A stretch of DNA of 64,000 bases from Silicimonas sp963779765 (lineage in GTDB: Bacteria > Pseudomonadota > Alphaproteobacteria > Rhodobacterales > Rhodobacteraceae): contig CAVZZP010000002.1 of the NCBI GenBank assembly GCA_963779765.1, positions 372,001 to 436,000 of the forward strand, read 5' to 3'. Under the pieces are notes generated by a model. It worked only from the letters and a program-made list of their open reading frames with translations, had not been told where the DNA came from and ran no database searches. Position numbers and translations under genes: made by a program. Positions within the stretch are counted from its first letter, which is position 1. Every line of letters starts with the position of its first letter. Of the stretch, positions 26,014-35,024 are shown piece after piece.

Positions 26014-26033
26014 AAGGGGCGTTGCCGCCCCTT
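26014..26033 (-). terminator. Intrinsic terminator of the small membrane-protein gene
   Basis: Perfect 8-bp stem AAGGGGCG/CGCCCCTT with a 4-base loop. On the minus strand it is followed by a T-rich run (TTTTCCTTTT). It lies 30 bp after the stop at 26063. Confidence 0.7.
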
Positions 26034-26062
26034 CGTGTCGTGAACTTCCCGGAGGACTGAAG

Positions 26063-26308
26063 TCAGTTGCCGGTCGCGGCAGGAACACCATCAAGGGCCG
26101 GCTCGGTCTCTTCGACAACGACGCCGGGCGCCACCTGTTCAGTGTCGGTCACAACGCTGTCCTCTCCGGGAGTGTTGCCATCGGCGGCCTCCCAAGACAG
26201 CCAGATCAACATTGCAATGGCCGCGAAGCCTACGGCCAGCGCCATCCCCACGAGAGGGGTGCGATGGCGGCGAGCCTGGCGGTCGACGTTGGTATCGGGT
26301 GCGGACAT
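26063..26308 (-). CDS. Small single-pass membrane protein, 81 residues
   Basis: An 81-residue protein with a basic N-terminus (D-R-Q-A-R-R-H-R), one membrane helix at about 20-40 (V-G-M-A-L-A-V-G-F-A-A-I-A-M-L-I-W-L) and an acidic tail (residues 43-81) likely periplasmic. GAGGAG precedes the ATG and a terminator follows the stop, so it is a real single-gene unit. Unknown function. The first of the two TTAGG-N6-CCTAA repeats lies 76 bp upstream, so it may share control with the divergent ArsR pair. Confidence 0.65.
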   Translation of the reverse strand: MSAPDTNVDRQARRHRTPLVGMALAVGFAAIAMLIWLSWEAADGNTPGEDSVVTDTEQVAPGVVVEETEPALDGVPAATGN

Positions 26309-26383
26309 GTAAAAACGCTCCTCTCAATCGGTGGACTTGGATTTGGCAGTCAACGCGCGCCGCCGATCTTCGTTCCTTTCGAT

Positions 26384-26403
26384 ACTTAGGTTGAGTCCTA
26401 AGT
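26384..26403. promoter_or_regulatory. Inverted repeat ACTTAGG-N6-CCTAAGT
   Basis: Perfect 7-bp arms with a 6-base spacer in the gap between the small membrane-protein gene and the ArsR gene. It shares the TTAGG-N6-CCTAA core with the repeat at 26437, 53 bp away (about five helix turns). Probable operator of the adjacent ArsR protein. Confidence 0.6.
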
Positions 26404-26436
26404 TTTCCCTTGCGCCCTCCCCGATCAAACGATAAC

Positions 26437-26456
26437 AGTTAGGCTATACCCTAACT
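26437..26456. promoter_or_regulatory. Inverted repeat AGTTAGG-N6-CCTAACT
   Basis: Second perfect TTAGG-N6-CCTAA repeat, ending 12 bp before the ArsR gene start at 26469. The position suits autorepression. The site form is in the size range of ArsR-family operators. Confidence 0.65.
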
Positions 26457-26468
26457 ATTTCGGACCCA

Positions 26469-26810
26469 ATGGACCTCTCGCCCTCACACCTCGACGCCCT
26501 CTTTCAGGCCCTGGGAGATCCGACCCGGCGCGCCCTGATCCACAGGCTGGCCGCGGGCCCGGCGACAGTGTCGGAACTCGCCCGCCCCTTCGACATGGCC
26601 CTGCCCTCCTTCCTCCTCCATATCCGCAGGCTGGAAGCCTCGGGCCTCGTCGCGACCTCCAAGGATGGCCGGACGCGCACCGTCACCCTCGTCCCCGGCG
26701 CCTTCACTCCCGTCCGCACCTGGCTCGATGACCAGCGCGACCTGTGGGAGGCGCGGCTCGACCGCCTTGAAACCTTCGTCACCGATCCATCGAAAGGACC
26801 CAAGAGATGA
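26469..26810 (+). CDS. ArsR-family transcriptional repressor
   Basis: A 113-residue winged-helix protein: L-F-Q-A-L-G-D-P-T-R-R-A-L-I-H-R-L opens the fold, the recognition helix follows V-S-E-L-A-R-P-F, and the wing has S-K-D-G-R-T-R-T-V. No cysteine is present, so it is not a thiol-coordinated metal sensor; this matches the subgroup paired with SRPBCC proteins. Its stop overlaps the next ATG (ATGA). Two matching inverted repeats upstream make autorepression likely. The inducing signal is unknown. Confidence 0.85.
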   Translation: MDLSPSHLDALFQALGDPTRRALIHRLAAGPATVSELARPFDMALPSFLLHIRRLEASGLVATSKDGRTRTVTLVPGAFTPVRTWLDDQRDLWEARLDRLETFVTDPSKGPKR

Positions 26811-27277
26811 ACGTGCAGACACCCGCCTCGCAACGCACCATGACGATCGAACGTGTCATCGACGCGCCCGTCGACCGCATCTGGGCCGCCTGGACCGACC
26901 CGGACAGCCTGCCCCAGTGGTGGGGACCGGACGGATTTTCGTGCCGGACCGACCGCATCGACCTGCGCGAGGGCGGAGAATGGGTCTTCGACATGATCGG
27001 TCCCGACGGCACCGTCTATCCGAACTGGCATCTCTATACGCGCATGACGCCGAACGAGCGCATCGAGTATACGCTGCATTGGGGGAAGGACGGCCCCAAG
27101 CACGCCGACAGCGTCGTGACCTTCGAGGACCGGGGCGGACGCACGCACGTCCTCATGCAGATGACCTTCGTCACGCAGGAAGAGCACGACAACGCCAAAG
27201 GCTTCGGCGCGGTCGAGCTTGGGCTCCAGACGCTCGGCAAGCTGGCACGGGCCATCGGAGCCGACCGAGCGGCTTGA
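26807..27277 (+). CDS. SRPBCC (AHSA1/START-like) protein
   Basis: A 156-residue ligand-pocket protein of the AHSA1-like SRPBCC superfamily: I-D-A-P-V-D-R-I-W-A-A-W-T-D-P near the start and W-W-G-P-D-G-F after it are characteristic. It overlaps the ArsR gene by 4 bp and must be cotranslated. ArsR-SRPBCC pairs are widespread, and the SRPBCC protein often binds or modifies a small hydrophobic compound; the ligand here is unknown. Cytoplasmic. Confidence 0.82.
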   Translation: MNVQTPASQRTMTIERVIDAPVDRIWAAWTDPDSLPQWWGPDGFSCRTDRIDLREGGEWVFDMIGPDGTVYPNWHLYTRMTPNERIEYTLHWGKDGPKHADSVVTFEDRGGRTHVLMQMTFVTQEEHDNAKGFGAVELGLQTLGKLARAIGADRAA

Positions 27278-27329
27278 GGCCATCCCCGGCCCGGCCTAGG
27301 CTCCGGCGCGAACAACGCCGGAGCTTCCC

Positions 27330-29949
27330 TTGAAAGACGCCGCCCCCCAAACCGTCCGCAGCGATCCCGTCCGCCTCGCCCAGTACCAGGCGCCGAACTG
27401 GCTGGTCGAAGATGTGCACCTGACCTTCGGCCTGCACCCCACCGCCACCCGCGTCACGTCCCGCATCCGCTTTCGCCCGAACCCCGACAGCGCGGACCGC
27501 GGCTTTCGGCTGGACGGTGAGGATCTGAAACTTCTCTCGGCCAGCATCGACGGTCGCGCGGTCGAACCGCGGATCGACGCGGAAGGCCTGACCGTCGACG
27601 CGCCGAACGACGCCTTCACCTGGGAATGCGAGGTCGAGATCGACCCGAAGGCAAATACGCGCCTCGAAGGGCTATACATGTCGAAGGGCATGTACTGCAC
27701 GCAGTGCGAGGCCGAGGGGTTTCGCCGGATCACCTTCTATCCCGACCGCCCCGACGTCATGGCGCCCTTCACCGTACGGATCGAGAGCGACCAGCCCGTG
27801 CTGCTGTCGAACGGCAATCCGACCGCCTCGGGCGACGGTTGGGCCGAATGGCACGACCCGTGGCCAAAGCCCGCCTACCTCTTCGCCCTTGTCGCGGGAG
27901 ATCTGCGCGCGACTTCGACGACGCACCGCACCTCCGAGGGCCGCGACGCGACGCTGAACGTCTGGGTCCGGCCTGGCGACGAGGATCGCACCGGCTATGC
28001 CCTCGACGCGCTGAAACGGTCGATGGAGTGGGACGAACGGGTCTACGGCCGCGCCTACGACCTCGACGTGTTCAACCTCGTGGCCGTCGACGACTTCAAC
28101 ATGGGCGCGATGGAGAACAAGGGGCTGAACATCTTCAACTCCAAGTACGTGCTGGCCTCGCCCGAGACTGCGACGGATCGCGACTACGAGTTGATCGAGG
28201 GCATCGTCGCGCACGAGTATTTCCATAACTGGACCGGTAACCGCATCACCTGTCGAGACTGGTTCCAGCTTTGTCTCAAGGAAGGGCTTACCGTCTTCCG
28301 CGACCAGCAGTTCTCGGGTGATGTGCGCGGGCACGCGGTCAAGCGGATCGACGACGTGCTGATGCTGCGCGCGCGGCAGTTCCGCGAGGATGCGGGGCCG
28401 CTGGCGCATCCGGTTCGGCCCGAGGAATATGTCGAGATCAACAACTTCTACACGGCCACGGTCTATGAGAAGGGCGCCGAGGTCATCGGAATGCTGCGGA
28501 CCCTTGTCGGGCCAGAAGCGTATGACCGCGCGCTGACGCTCTATTTCGACCGCCACGATGGCGATGCGGCCACGATCGAGGATTTCTTCGACTGCTTCCA
28601 GGAGGTGACAGGCCATGCGCTGACCGGCTTCGAGCGGTGGTGGAGCCAGGCCGGCACGCCACGCGTCACCGCCGTCACGCACTGGTCCGGCGATGTGCTG
28701 ACCCTCACGCTGCGCCAATCGACGCCCGCGACGCCGGGTCAGCCGCAGAAGGGGCCAGTGTGGATCCCCCTTGCTACGGGCGTACTGTCTCCCGGCGGGA
28801 CGGAAATCTCATCCACGCAGGTTCTGACCCTCAAGACCCCGGAGGCCACATTCACACTGGAGAACGGAACGTGGCGGCCCTCCGATGGGCCGGTCGCCAA
28901 CTCCCTTCCCGCCAGCGTCGAGCCGGCGCCGATCCTCTCGCTCAATCGTGGTTTCTCTGCCCCTGTGATTGTCGAGCGCAAGATAACGGACGCCGAACGG
29001 CTGATCCTTCTCGCTCACGACACCGACCCGTTCAACAGGTGGGAGGCGGGACGGCAGGTTGCGAAGGAACAGCTTCTGCGCGCGCTCGACGGTGCGGCCC
29101 TTGACCCTGCATGGTTCGACGCGCTTGGCCGCCTGATCTCCGACGACGGCCTCGAGCCCGCGTTCCGGGCGCTGGCACTCGGCCTGCCGTCCGAGGACGA
29201 CATCGCGCAATCCCTTCATGACGGTGGACGAACGCCTGATCCCGGCCAAATCCATGCCGTTCGCGAAGACGTACTGCAAAGTCTCGCCGAAGCGCAGGCA
29301 CCGCTTTTCCGGACCCTCGTCGACGCGCTCGTCACCCCCGGCCCCTACAGCCCTGACGCCGAGGCAGCCGGAAGGCGCGCGCTGCGGCTTCGTGCGCTCG
29401 ACATGCTGTCGCGCACCGATGGCGGCGACGCTGCAGCAGAGGTCTTCGCCTCCGCCGACAACATGACCGACAGCCTGTCCGCGCTGGCCATTCTGATCCG
29501 TCGCGGCAGAGGCGACGCGGAAAGCGAGACCTTCTTCACCCGATGGCACGACGATCCGAACACGCTCGACAAGTGGTTCTCGACCGTGATCGGAAACGCG
29601 GACCCGGACGAGGCTGTCACCGTCGCGCGAAGGCTTACCGCCCTGCCCGAGTTCGACCCGAAAACGCCGAACCGCTTCCGCTCTGCCGTGGGTGCCCTGA
29701 TCGGCCAACACCGCCGCCTTCCACCATGTGTCGGGCGAGGGCTACCGCTTCCTTGCCGACTGGCTGATTGTGCTCGACCCGATCAACCCGCAGACCGCCG
29801 CACGGATGACAACCGCCTTCGAGACCTGGCGGCGTTATGACGGAGACCGACAAGGCATGATGACCGACCAGCTGCGCCGGATTCTCGCGACCGGCCCCAG
29901 CCGCGACGTAACCGAGATCGCGACGCGCCTTTTGGGAGACGCGGCATGA
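27330..29949 (+). CDS. pepN: Aminopeptidase N (M1 zinc metallopeptidase), one frameshift
   Basis: A large M1 aminopeptidase, about 872 residues after repair. Zinc ligands are in H-E-Y-F-H-N-W-T-G-N-R (His295, Glu296, His299) with the third Glu in L-K-E-G-L-T-V; the substrate motif G-A-M-E-N-K-G precedes them. The frame breaks near the C-terminus; one extra C at 29705-29706 restores G-A-L-I-G-N-T-A-A-F-H-H-V and the expected end. The start is TTG at 27330 with GGAG upstream; no ATG suits. It overlaps the SDR gene by 4 bp. The break is probably a sequence error. Confidence 0.88.
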
Positions 29950-30693
29950 CCCGCGCCGTCCTCGTCACCGGCGCCTCGGGAGGGATCGGCGCCGCGACCG
30001 CGCGTCTTGCGGCGCGCGACGGCTGGGATGTCGGCATCGGCTGGAACAGTGACCGTGAGGGAGCGGAACGCACGAAGGCCGAAGTGGAAGCCCTTGGCCG
30101 GAAAGCTATTCTCCTTCAAGGCGACCTGTCGGACCCGGAAGCTATCGCGCGCGTCTTTGGGGCGTTCGACGCAGTCTTCCCGCGCCTGGACGCGCTCGTG
30201 AACAATGCCGGCGTCGTCGACACGCCGATACGCGTCGATCAGGTGGACGCTTCGCGTCTGCGACGGATGTTCGATGTCAACACGATCGGTCCCATCCTCT
30301 GCTCGCGAGAGGCGGTCCTGCGGATGAGCAGACTTCATGGCGGCGCGGGCGGCGTGATCGTCAACGTCTCGTCCGTCGCGGCGCGCATCGGATCGGCAAA
30401 CGAGTATGTCGACTACGCCGCCGCGAAGGCCGCCATCGACACCTTCTCGAAGGGCCTCGCGGATGAGGTGGCGCGGGAGGGCATACGGGTCGATTGCGCT
30501 TCGCCCCGGTCTCACCGACACGGCAATCCACGGCAAGGGAGGCCAGCCCGGACGGGCGGAGCGTCTGGCCGACCGCGTGCCCATGGGCCGCGTGGGGACG
30601 CCCGAGGACATCGCCGAGGGCATCGTCTGGCTCATCTCGGATGCCGCGCGCTATGTCACGGGCACGACGCTCGACATCTCGGGCGGGCGCTAG
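29946..30693 (+). CDS. Short-chain dehydrogenase/reductase, one frameshift
   Basis: SDR oxidoreductase of about 248 residues after repair. It has T-G-A-S-G-G-I-G-A-A (dinucleotide motif), N-N-A-G-V, and the catalytic Y-x-x-x-K in Y-V-D-Y-A-A-A-K. The frame breaks after G-I-R-V-D; one extra T at 30494-30495 restores A-L-R-P-G-L-T-D-T, and the C-terminus D-I-S-G-G-R is typical. NADP(H) or NAD(H) and the substrate cannot be inferred. Its ATG overlaps the pepN stop (ATGA), so the two are coupled. Probably an intact gene. Confidence 0.82.
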
Positions 30694-30696
30694 GGG

Positions 30697-31212
30697 CTAC
30701 TTCCGAAAGATGCGCCTGATTTCCTCGATGGCCTCACGCTGCTTCTCGGTCAGGGGCTCGGCGGACACCGCCTTCAGAAGCTCGAGCACAGGTCCCATGT
30801 CGCCCTTCGTCAGCTTGCAGAGCTGGCGCGAGGTGCGGGTGATGGCGGGCTCGGGTCCGTTGCACTGGGTCATCAGCCAGCGCCCGAGGATCATCAGTTC
30901 CTCGGCTTCCGGCAGCCCGACCTCGAGATAGCTTTGGATCGCGCGCAGGAGCGCCTGCCGCCGTTCCTCGGTCGGGAGGCCGTGCAGTTCCATGAACGCG
31001 GTGGCCACGGTGACGGCGGCGGTGTTCGGATCCTCGATAGCCTCGACCGGGTGCTGCGCCTTGTTGCGGCGAAAGCCCAGCCGACGCGCGGCAGCCCGGA
31101 CGTCGTCGGCGACGCCCATCAGTTCCTGCGTCATCTCGGCTGCGTTTCGAGCGCGGTTCACGAAGATATAGACCCCGGCCAGAAGGGCGAGAACAGCGGC
31201 GATGATGTGCAT
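30697..31212 (-). CDS. Membrane-anchored helical protein, unknown
   Basis: A 171-residue protein: one N-terminal helix (M-H-I-I-A-A-V-L-A-L-L-A-G-V-Y-I-F-V) anchors a mostly helical cytoplasmic domain. Residues about 70-130 read as amphipathic helices with two conserved-looking cysteines (T-Q-C-N-G and L-C-K-L). It has a GAGAGG ribosome site and follows the next gene by 13 bp, so the two are an operon. No named domain recognised. Its stop abuts the SDR stop. Confidence 0.6.
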   Translation of the reverse strand: MHIIAAVLALLAGVYIFVNRARNAAEMTQELMGVADDVRAAARRLGFRRNKAQHPVEAIEDPNTAAVTVATAFMELHGLPTEERRQALLRAIQSYLEVGLPEAEELMILGRWLMTQCNGPEPAITRTSRQLCKLTKGDMGPVLELLKAVSAEPLTEKQREAIEEIRRIFRK

Positions 31213-31225
31213 GGGCGGCCTCTCG

Positions 31226-32452
31226 TCAGGCGGCCCGCGACATGACGGCGTCGCGCAGCGGCACCGTGTCGTAGTCGTCTTCGTCCGTCACGATGTCGGC
31301 GCTTCCCGAGACAAGCGCCTGTACCTCGGCCAGAGGCAGGGACCACAGGCGGGGATAAATGACCTCGAGCTGGCTCTGGACAATCATGCAGAACATGTCG
31401 CGCATCGCGAGAGAGCCCTCGCCACTGTTCATCTCGACGGCAAGGACGTTGGCGGCCTGGTTGACTTCGGCCTGGCTGGCCGACATCGACGCCAGATCGA
31501 GTACGGCCGAGGCGAAAAGGTCGTCGTCCATCAGGGACCGCGCGCTGTCGCGGCGGGACAGGAGCGGCAGGAAGAAAAGGGCATAACCGCCGAAGCCGAG
31601 CGACCCTTCGGTGCGGGCGAGCGCCTTGTCCGCCTCGGCCATGATGGAAGCGTCGTCCACCAGCATGTCGTCGGCCAGGAAATCGGAATGGCGTTCGTAG
31701 ATCAGCGGGTTCGACGGATCGAGGTCAATCCAGTCCTCGAAGAGCTGCTGAAGCCGGTGCGCGCCGCCTGGCGAGCCGAGAGCCTGAAGATAGTGCGCCT
31801 CGGCCAGAAGGGGCGACATGTAGGCCAATGCGTCGAAGTTCGAGAGGATTTCGCCCGCCTGCACAAAGTGCTTCGCCATCCGTCGCCACAGATCGCGGTG
31901 AAGCTCCTCCGGCCAGGTTTCAGCACGGCAGGCTTCGCCGATCATCAGGTGTGCCCGCGCGGCCAGAAGGGCCAGCACATGACAGTCGGACGACCTTCGG
32001 TGCGTGTCGAGGAAGTGGCCAAGCTCGTCTTCAGCCGCTTCAAGGTCTGCAAGCGCAGTCCGCGGCATCTCGTCGATAAGACCTTTCAGGCCGGACAGCG
32101 CGGTTTTCACACCGACGTCGTGAAACCTCAGACCACCCGGAGTGGACTCCAGCGTCCGCTCCCATGCCGCAATCTGGTCGCCCAGTTGCGTCCACTCGTC
32201 CGACATCATCAGGTCGGCCGTCAGCCGTGCGACGCCCCGTCTTTCAAGCAGGTCCGGATCGTTCTCTTCGACGGGATATCGCCCGTTCAGGGCCCGGCTT
32301 TCGGCGGCGGCGGCGCGTTCGAGCCTGCCCTCGCGAAGGATCGCGCGCGTACGGGCGCGTGTCCGCAAGACCGACCACACCGCGATCGCGGCAGCGACCA
32401 GGGCTGCAAAAGCCAGCAGCATCTGGACGGAAAACGCTTGCAAGGACGGCAT
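31226..32452 (-). CDS. Membrane-anchored helical-repeat protein, unknown
   Basis: A 408-residue protein with one N-terminal membrane helix (residues about 10-28), a basic stretch with T-R-A-R-T-R-A, then a long, alpha-helical domain reminiscent of TPR-like repeats, but without clear consensus. The end is acidic (T-D-E-D-D-Y-D-T). First gene of a two-gene minus-strand operon with the gene ending at 30697. GAGAGG lies upstream of the ATG. I do not recognise the family; a scaffold role at the inner membrane is only a guess. Confidence 0.6.
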   Translation of the reverse strand: MPSLQAFSVQMLLAFAALVAAAIAVWSVLRTRARTRAILREGRLERAAAAESRALNGRYPVEENDPDLLERRGVARLTADLMMSDEWTQLGDQIAAWERTLESTPGGLRFHDVGVKTALSGLKGLIDEMPRTALADLEAAEDELGHFLDTHRRSSDCHVLALLAARAHLMIGEACRAETWPEELHRDLWRRMAKHFVQAGEILSNFDALAYMSPLLAEAHYLQALGSPGGAHRLQQLFEDWIDLDPSNPLIYERHSDFLADDMLVDDASIMAEADKALARTEGSLGFGGYALFFLPLLSRRDSARSLMDDDLFASAVLDLASMSASQAEVNQAANVLAVEMNSGEGSLAMRDMFCMIVQSQLEVIYPRLWSLPLAEVQALVSGSADIVTDEDDYDTVPLRDAVMSRAA

Positions 32453-32541
32453 GGGCCTCTCCGATTGGTATCGGGACCCTGACCAGCCAATTCGTCAACT
32501 TTATGGCGATTGTTGGTGGAAATGCGCCTAATTTCTGGCCC

Positions 32542-33408
32542 TTAGGCTGACCTGACCCATAGAGGACGCCGCGAATTCTGGATCAGGGACACCGTGGGAG
32601 CATGACGGCCACCTAGCGCAAGCGTAGCGGCCTTCAGAACTTCGATGGCCTCTTCGGACTTCTCCGGCAAGGCCGACGGGTTGATCGGTTCGCCGAAGGT
32701 CAGCCGGTAGGGCTGACGATCCTTGTTCAGCGTCTCATGGAACAGCGTGATGTCCCTGAGCGTGGGGTGGATGAGGTCGAAGAGGTAGAACAGCGCCGAA
32801 TTGCGCGCCCTTATATTCAAAGGGATCACGGGCAGATCATACTTGCGCGCGATCATCGCGGCCGAGGGCATCCAGGGTCGTTCGTGCAGCTTCAGGCCCC
32901 GGCGCTTCGCAAGACGGCCCGACGGGAAGATGACGCCCAGGCGCTTCGCCTCGAACGCCTTCCGGGTGTATTCCATCGTCTCGCGCGTGCGGGCGCGCGT
33001 GCGTTTCTCCAGCCGCCATTCGACCGGCGCGATCATGCTTTCGAATTGAGGAAGAATCCGCAGGATGTCCGAGTTGGCATAGACGAACATGTCCGGCCGG
33101 ATCGAATGAAGCGCGTGGAACAGCATGATACCGTCCGCAATGCCCGTGGGATGGTTCGCAACGATGATCGCGCCGCCCTGGCGCGGTACGTTCTCGAGCC
33201 CCTTCACCGTGACGTCCTTCGCCAGAAGCGATGCCACATGTGACATGATCCGCTCGGTCGGCCAGTCCTGCACCACCTCGCCTACGGCGACGGTGCGGTC
33301 GTAGCCCAATACGGACATCAGCGCCCGCCGTGCCAGTCGCCCATGGAGGGTATCGCGGTAGAGCCAGGGCGCGCGTTCTTCAATCAGGGGTGTCAGTCGA
33401 TTTTTCAT
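32542..33408 (-). CDS. PlsC-like lysophospholipid acyltransferase
   Basis: A 288-residue glycerolipid acyltransferase. The catalytic H-x4-D box is in A-N-H-P-T-G-I-A-D-G, and the second motif F-P-S-G-R-L-A follows about 75 residues later. P-V-I-P-L-N-I corresponds to block IV. It should acylate a lysophospholipid or related acceptor at the inner membrane. The start at 33408 (MKNRLTPLIEERAPW) has a poor ribosome site, and longer in-frame starts lack conserved sequence. Upstream, 33409-33642 (234 bp) shows no gene. Confidence 0.75.
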   Translation of the reverse strand: MKNRLTPLIEERAPWLYRDTLHGRLARRALMSVLGYDRTVAVGEVVQDWPTERIMSHVASLLAKDVTVKGLENVPRQGGAIIVANHPTGIADGIMLFHALHSIRPDMFVYANSDILRILPQFESMIAPVEWRLEKRTRARTRETMEYTRKAFEAKRLGVIFPSGRLAKRRGLKLHERPWMPSAAMIARKYDLPVIPLNIRARNSALFYLFDLIHPTLRDITLFHETLNKDRQPYRLTFGEPINPSALPEKSEEAIEVLKAATLALGGRHAPTVSLIQNSRRPLWVRSA

Positions 33409-33642
33409 GGCAGGCTTAGATCCGACAGGTGCAACACTTCCGTGACGGGAGCGACGACGAAACGGTCGGGTGGGGACAGTCGTGTCCTCGCACTCATCTC
33501 GCCAAGGCTTGTGCAACAGCCCATCGCAGCCCCCTGACCCATATCTAGCACTGCCCTCGCCCTCCGGCGAGATCTCAGCGAACTCTTCCCGCAAAGTCCC
33601 GTGAAAACAGGCGGTTCGCCGCCCACTCGTCGCGGAACGGCG

Positions 33643-34344
33643 TCAGGGTCTTTCCTTGGGGCGCACCTCGGCCAGCGACCGGCAATAGGTCTGGGACCGT
33701 GTGTAGCGCTGCATGTCAGATCGCATCCAGTCCGTGCGGATCGGACCCCAGTCGGCGGCGACGCCTTTCCAGCGGCTTGCCTCGACCGCGATGGCGCGGT
33801 CGCGGGGAACGGTCACCGACATGATGCGGATGGCGCAATTCAAGTTCGAGGGACCGTGCTTGAGACCCTCGCCGGACTGGACGCGGCATTTTCGAAACTC
33901 GGCCGTCTGCGGATAAATCTGTAGAAGACCGTACCACAGCCCGCCTCCGCCCACAGCGCGCGGATCCCACGTGCTTTCATAGCGGGCAAGCGTCGACAGA
34001 AGGGCGGCCCAGAAGGCGGCGCGGTCCTCGCGATCGTTTTCGGCATAGGCGGGGCACCACTCCTCGATGTCCTGCGGCACGACGTCCAGCAGTTCCTCGC
34101 CATGAGTTTCTACCGCTGACAGAACGACACGGGTCCAGAGATCGCCGTCGCTGCGATTTTCCCATCTCGCACGCGGCAGATCATTGTTGCGCGGCGCGGG
34201 GCGAGCGACTTCGGGGACGGCCGCCGGAGCGACGGCTGCGGCCTGCGTCATCGGAGGGACCATGTAGGGCGAGGGTCGCATCTCGACCTGCGCCCAGGCA
34301 CCGCTGGCGCAGACCGCAAGCGCGGCTGCGGCGAGCCCTTTCAT
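33643..34344 (-). CDS. Secreted lysozyme-fold (SLT-like) protein, copy 2
   Basis: A 233-residue protein with a signal peptide (MKGLAAAALAVCASGAWAQ), a proline/alanine-rich linker and a lytic transglycosylase-like domain: A-R-Y-E-S-T-W-D-P carries the likely catalytic Glu, followed by G-L-L-Q-I-Y-P-Q-T-A and N-L-N-C-A-I-R-I-M. It is about one-third identical by eye to the upstream neighbour, and their genes overlap by 4 bp, so they form a tandem duplicated operon. Peptidoglycan cleavage in the periplasm is the likely role. The linker is absent from the partner. Confidence 0.68.
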   Translation of the reverse strand: MKGLAAAALAVCASGAWAQVEMRPSPYMVPPMTQAAAVAPAAVPEVARPAPRNNDLPRARWENRSDGDLWTRVVLSAVETHGEELLDVVPQDIEEWCPAYAENDREDRAAFWAALLSTLARYESTWDPRAVGGGGLWYGLLQIYPQTAEFRKCRVQSGEGLKHGPSNLNCAIRIMSVTVPRDRAIAVEASRWKGVAADWGPIRTDWMRSDMQRYTRSQTYCRSLAEVRPKERP

Positions 34345-34925
34345 CCGTGGCACCACGGCTGCGACCGGGTCGCGGCCTGAATGTCGGCGCGCTTTGAGGC
34401 GGTGTGGAACGGCCCCCAGTCGGCGGCCACGCCGCGCATTCCGGCCGAGATCACACCGTCGCGCGGAACCGTCACGGCCATAATGCGGATCCCGCACGAC
34501 AGGTTGGCGCCCCCGTCCTTCAGCGCCCCTGCCGACGCGGCGCGGCATCCATAGCCCTGCGCGGTCTGCGGAGAAATCTGAAGAAGACCGAGCCATGCCC
34601 CGCCACCGCCCGCAGCCTCGGGCCGCCAGGTGCTTTCGTGCTTGGCGAGTGCCGAGAGGAAGGTGACCCAGAACGCCTTGCGGCCTTCGCGGTCCAGATG
34701 CGCGTATTGAGGGCAGTAGGTGTCGATATCACCGGGAACGGTATCGACGAGAGAGGTCCCGTACCCATCGAGCGCGTCCATCGCCGACTTCGTCCAGGCT
34801 CCGGCCTCTGGCCGTCCGTCCCAGAGCGAGCCTGGCATCGGCGCGATCTGTGCTGCCTCGGGAGCACGACCGCATGACGACAAGGCCATTCCGAGAACGA
34901 CTGCGAAAACTGCGATCCGACGCAT
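34341..34925 (-). CDS. Lysozyme-fold (SLT-like) lipoprotein, copy 1
   Basis: A 194-residue predicted lipoprotein: signal MRRIAVFAVVLGMALSSC with lipobox L-S-S-C (Cys18). The domain has A-K-H-E-S-T-W-R-P (catalytic Glu), G-L-L-Q-I-S-P-Q-T-A and N-L-S-C-G-I-R-I-M-A-V-T-V-P-R, closely parallel to the downstream gene. Being lipidated, it probably stays membrane-bound, while the second copy is soluble. The stop overlaps the start of copy 2. It may cleave peptidoglycan; substrate-level evidence is lacking. Confidence 0.7.
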   Translation of the reverse strand: MRRIAVFAVVLGMALSSCGRAPEAAQIAPMPGSLWDGRPEAGAWTKSAMDALDGYGTSLVDTVPGDIDTYCPQYAHLDREGRKAFWVTFLSALAKHESTWRPEAAGGGGAWLGLLQISPQTAQGYGCRAASAGALKDGGANLSCGIRIMAVTVPRDGVISAGMRGVAADWGPFHTASKRADIQAATRSQPWCHG

Positions 34926-34970
34926 GTGCCGACTGTCCCTGACATCGCCCCGGCCTGGAACGAAGCATGG

Positions 34971-34998
34971 AAAAGCCCCCGGGGCCAAGCCCCGGAGG
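34971..34998 (-). terminator. Intrinsic terminator of the DJ-1/PfpI gene
   Basis: A GC-rich stem (CTCCGGGGC pairing with GCCCCGGGG, one wobble) followed on the minus strand by TTTT. It sits about 27 bp after the stop at 35025 and separates that gene from the downstream lysozyme-fold genes. Confidence 0.65.
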
Positions 34999-35024
34999 CC
35001 ATTGTTTCCAGTGCATCGGCGGGT

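Noticed and set aside
26067..26312. An 81-codon frame opposite the small membrane-protein gene
   Set aside because: It mirrors the minus-strand gene, which has a ribosome site, a membrane helix and a terminator. The plus-strand frame has none.
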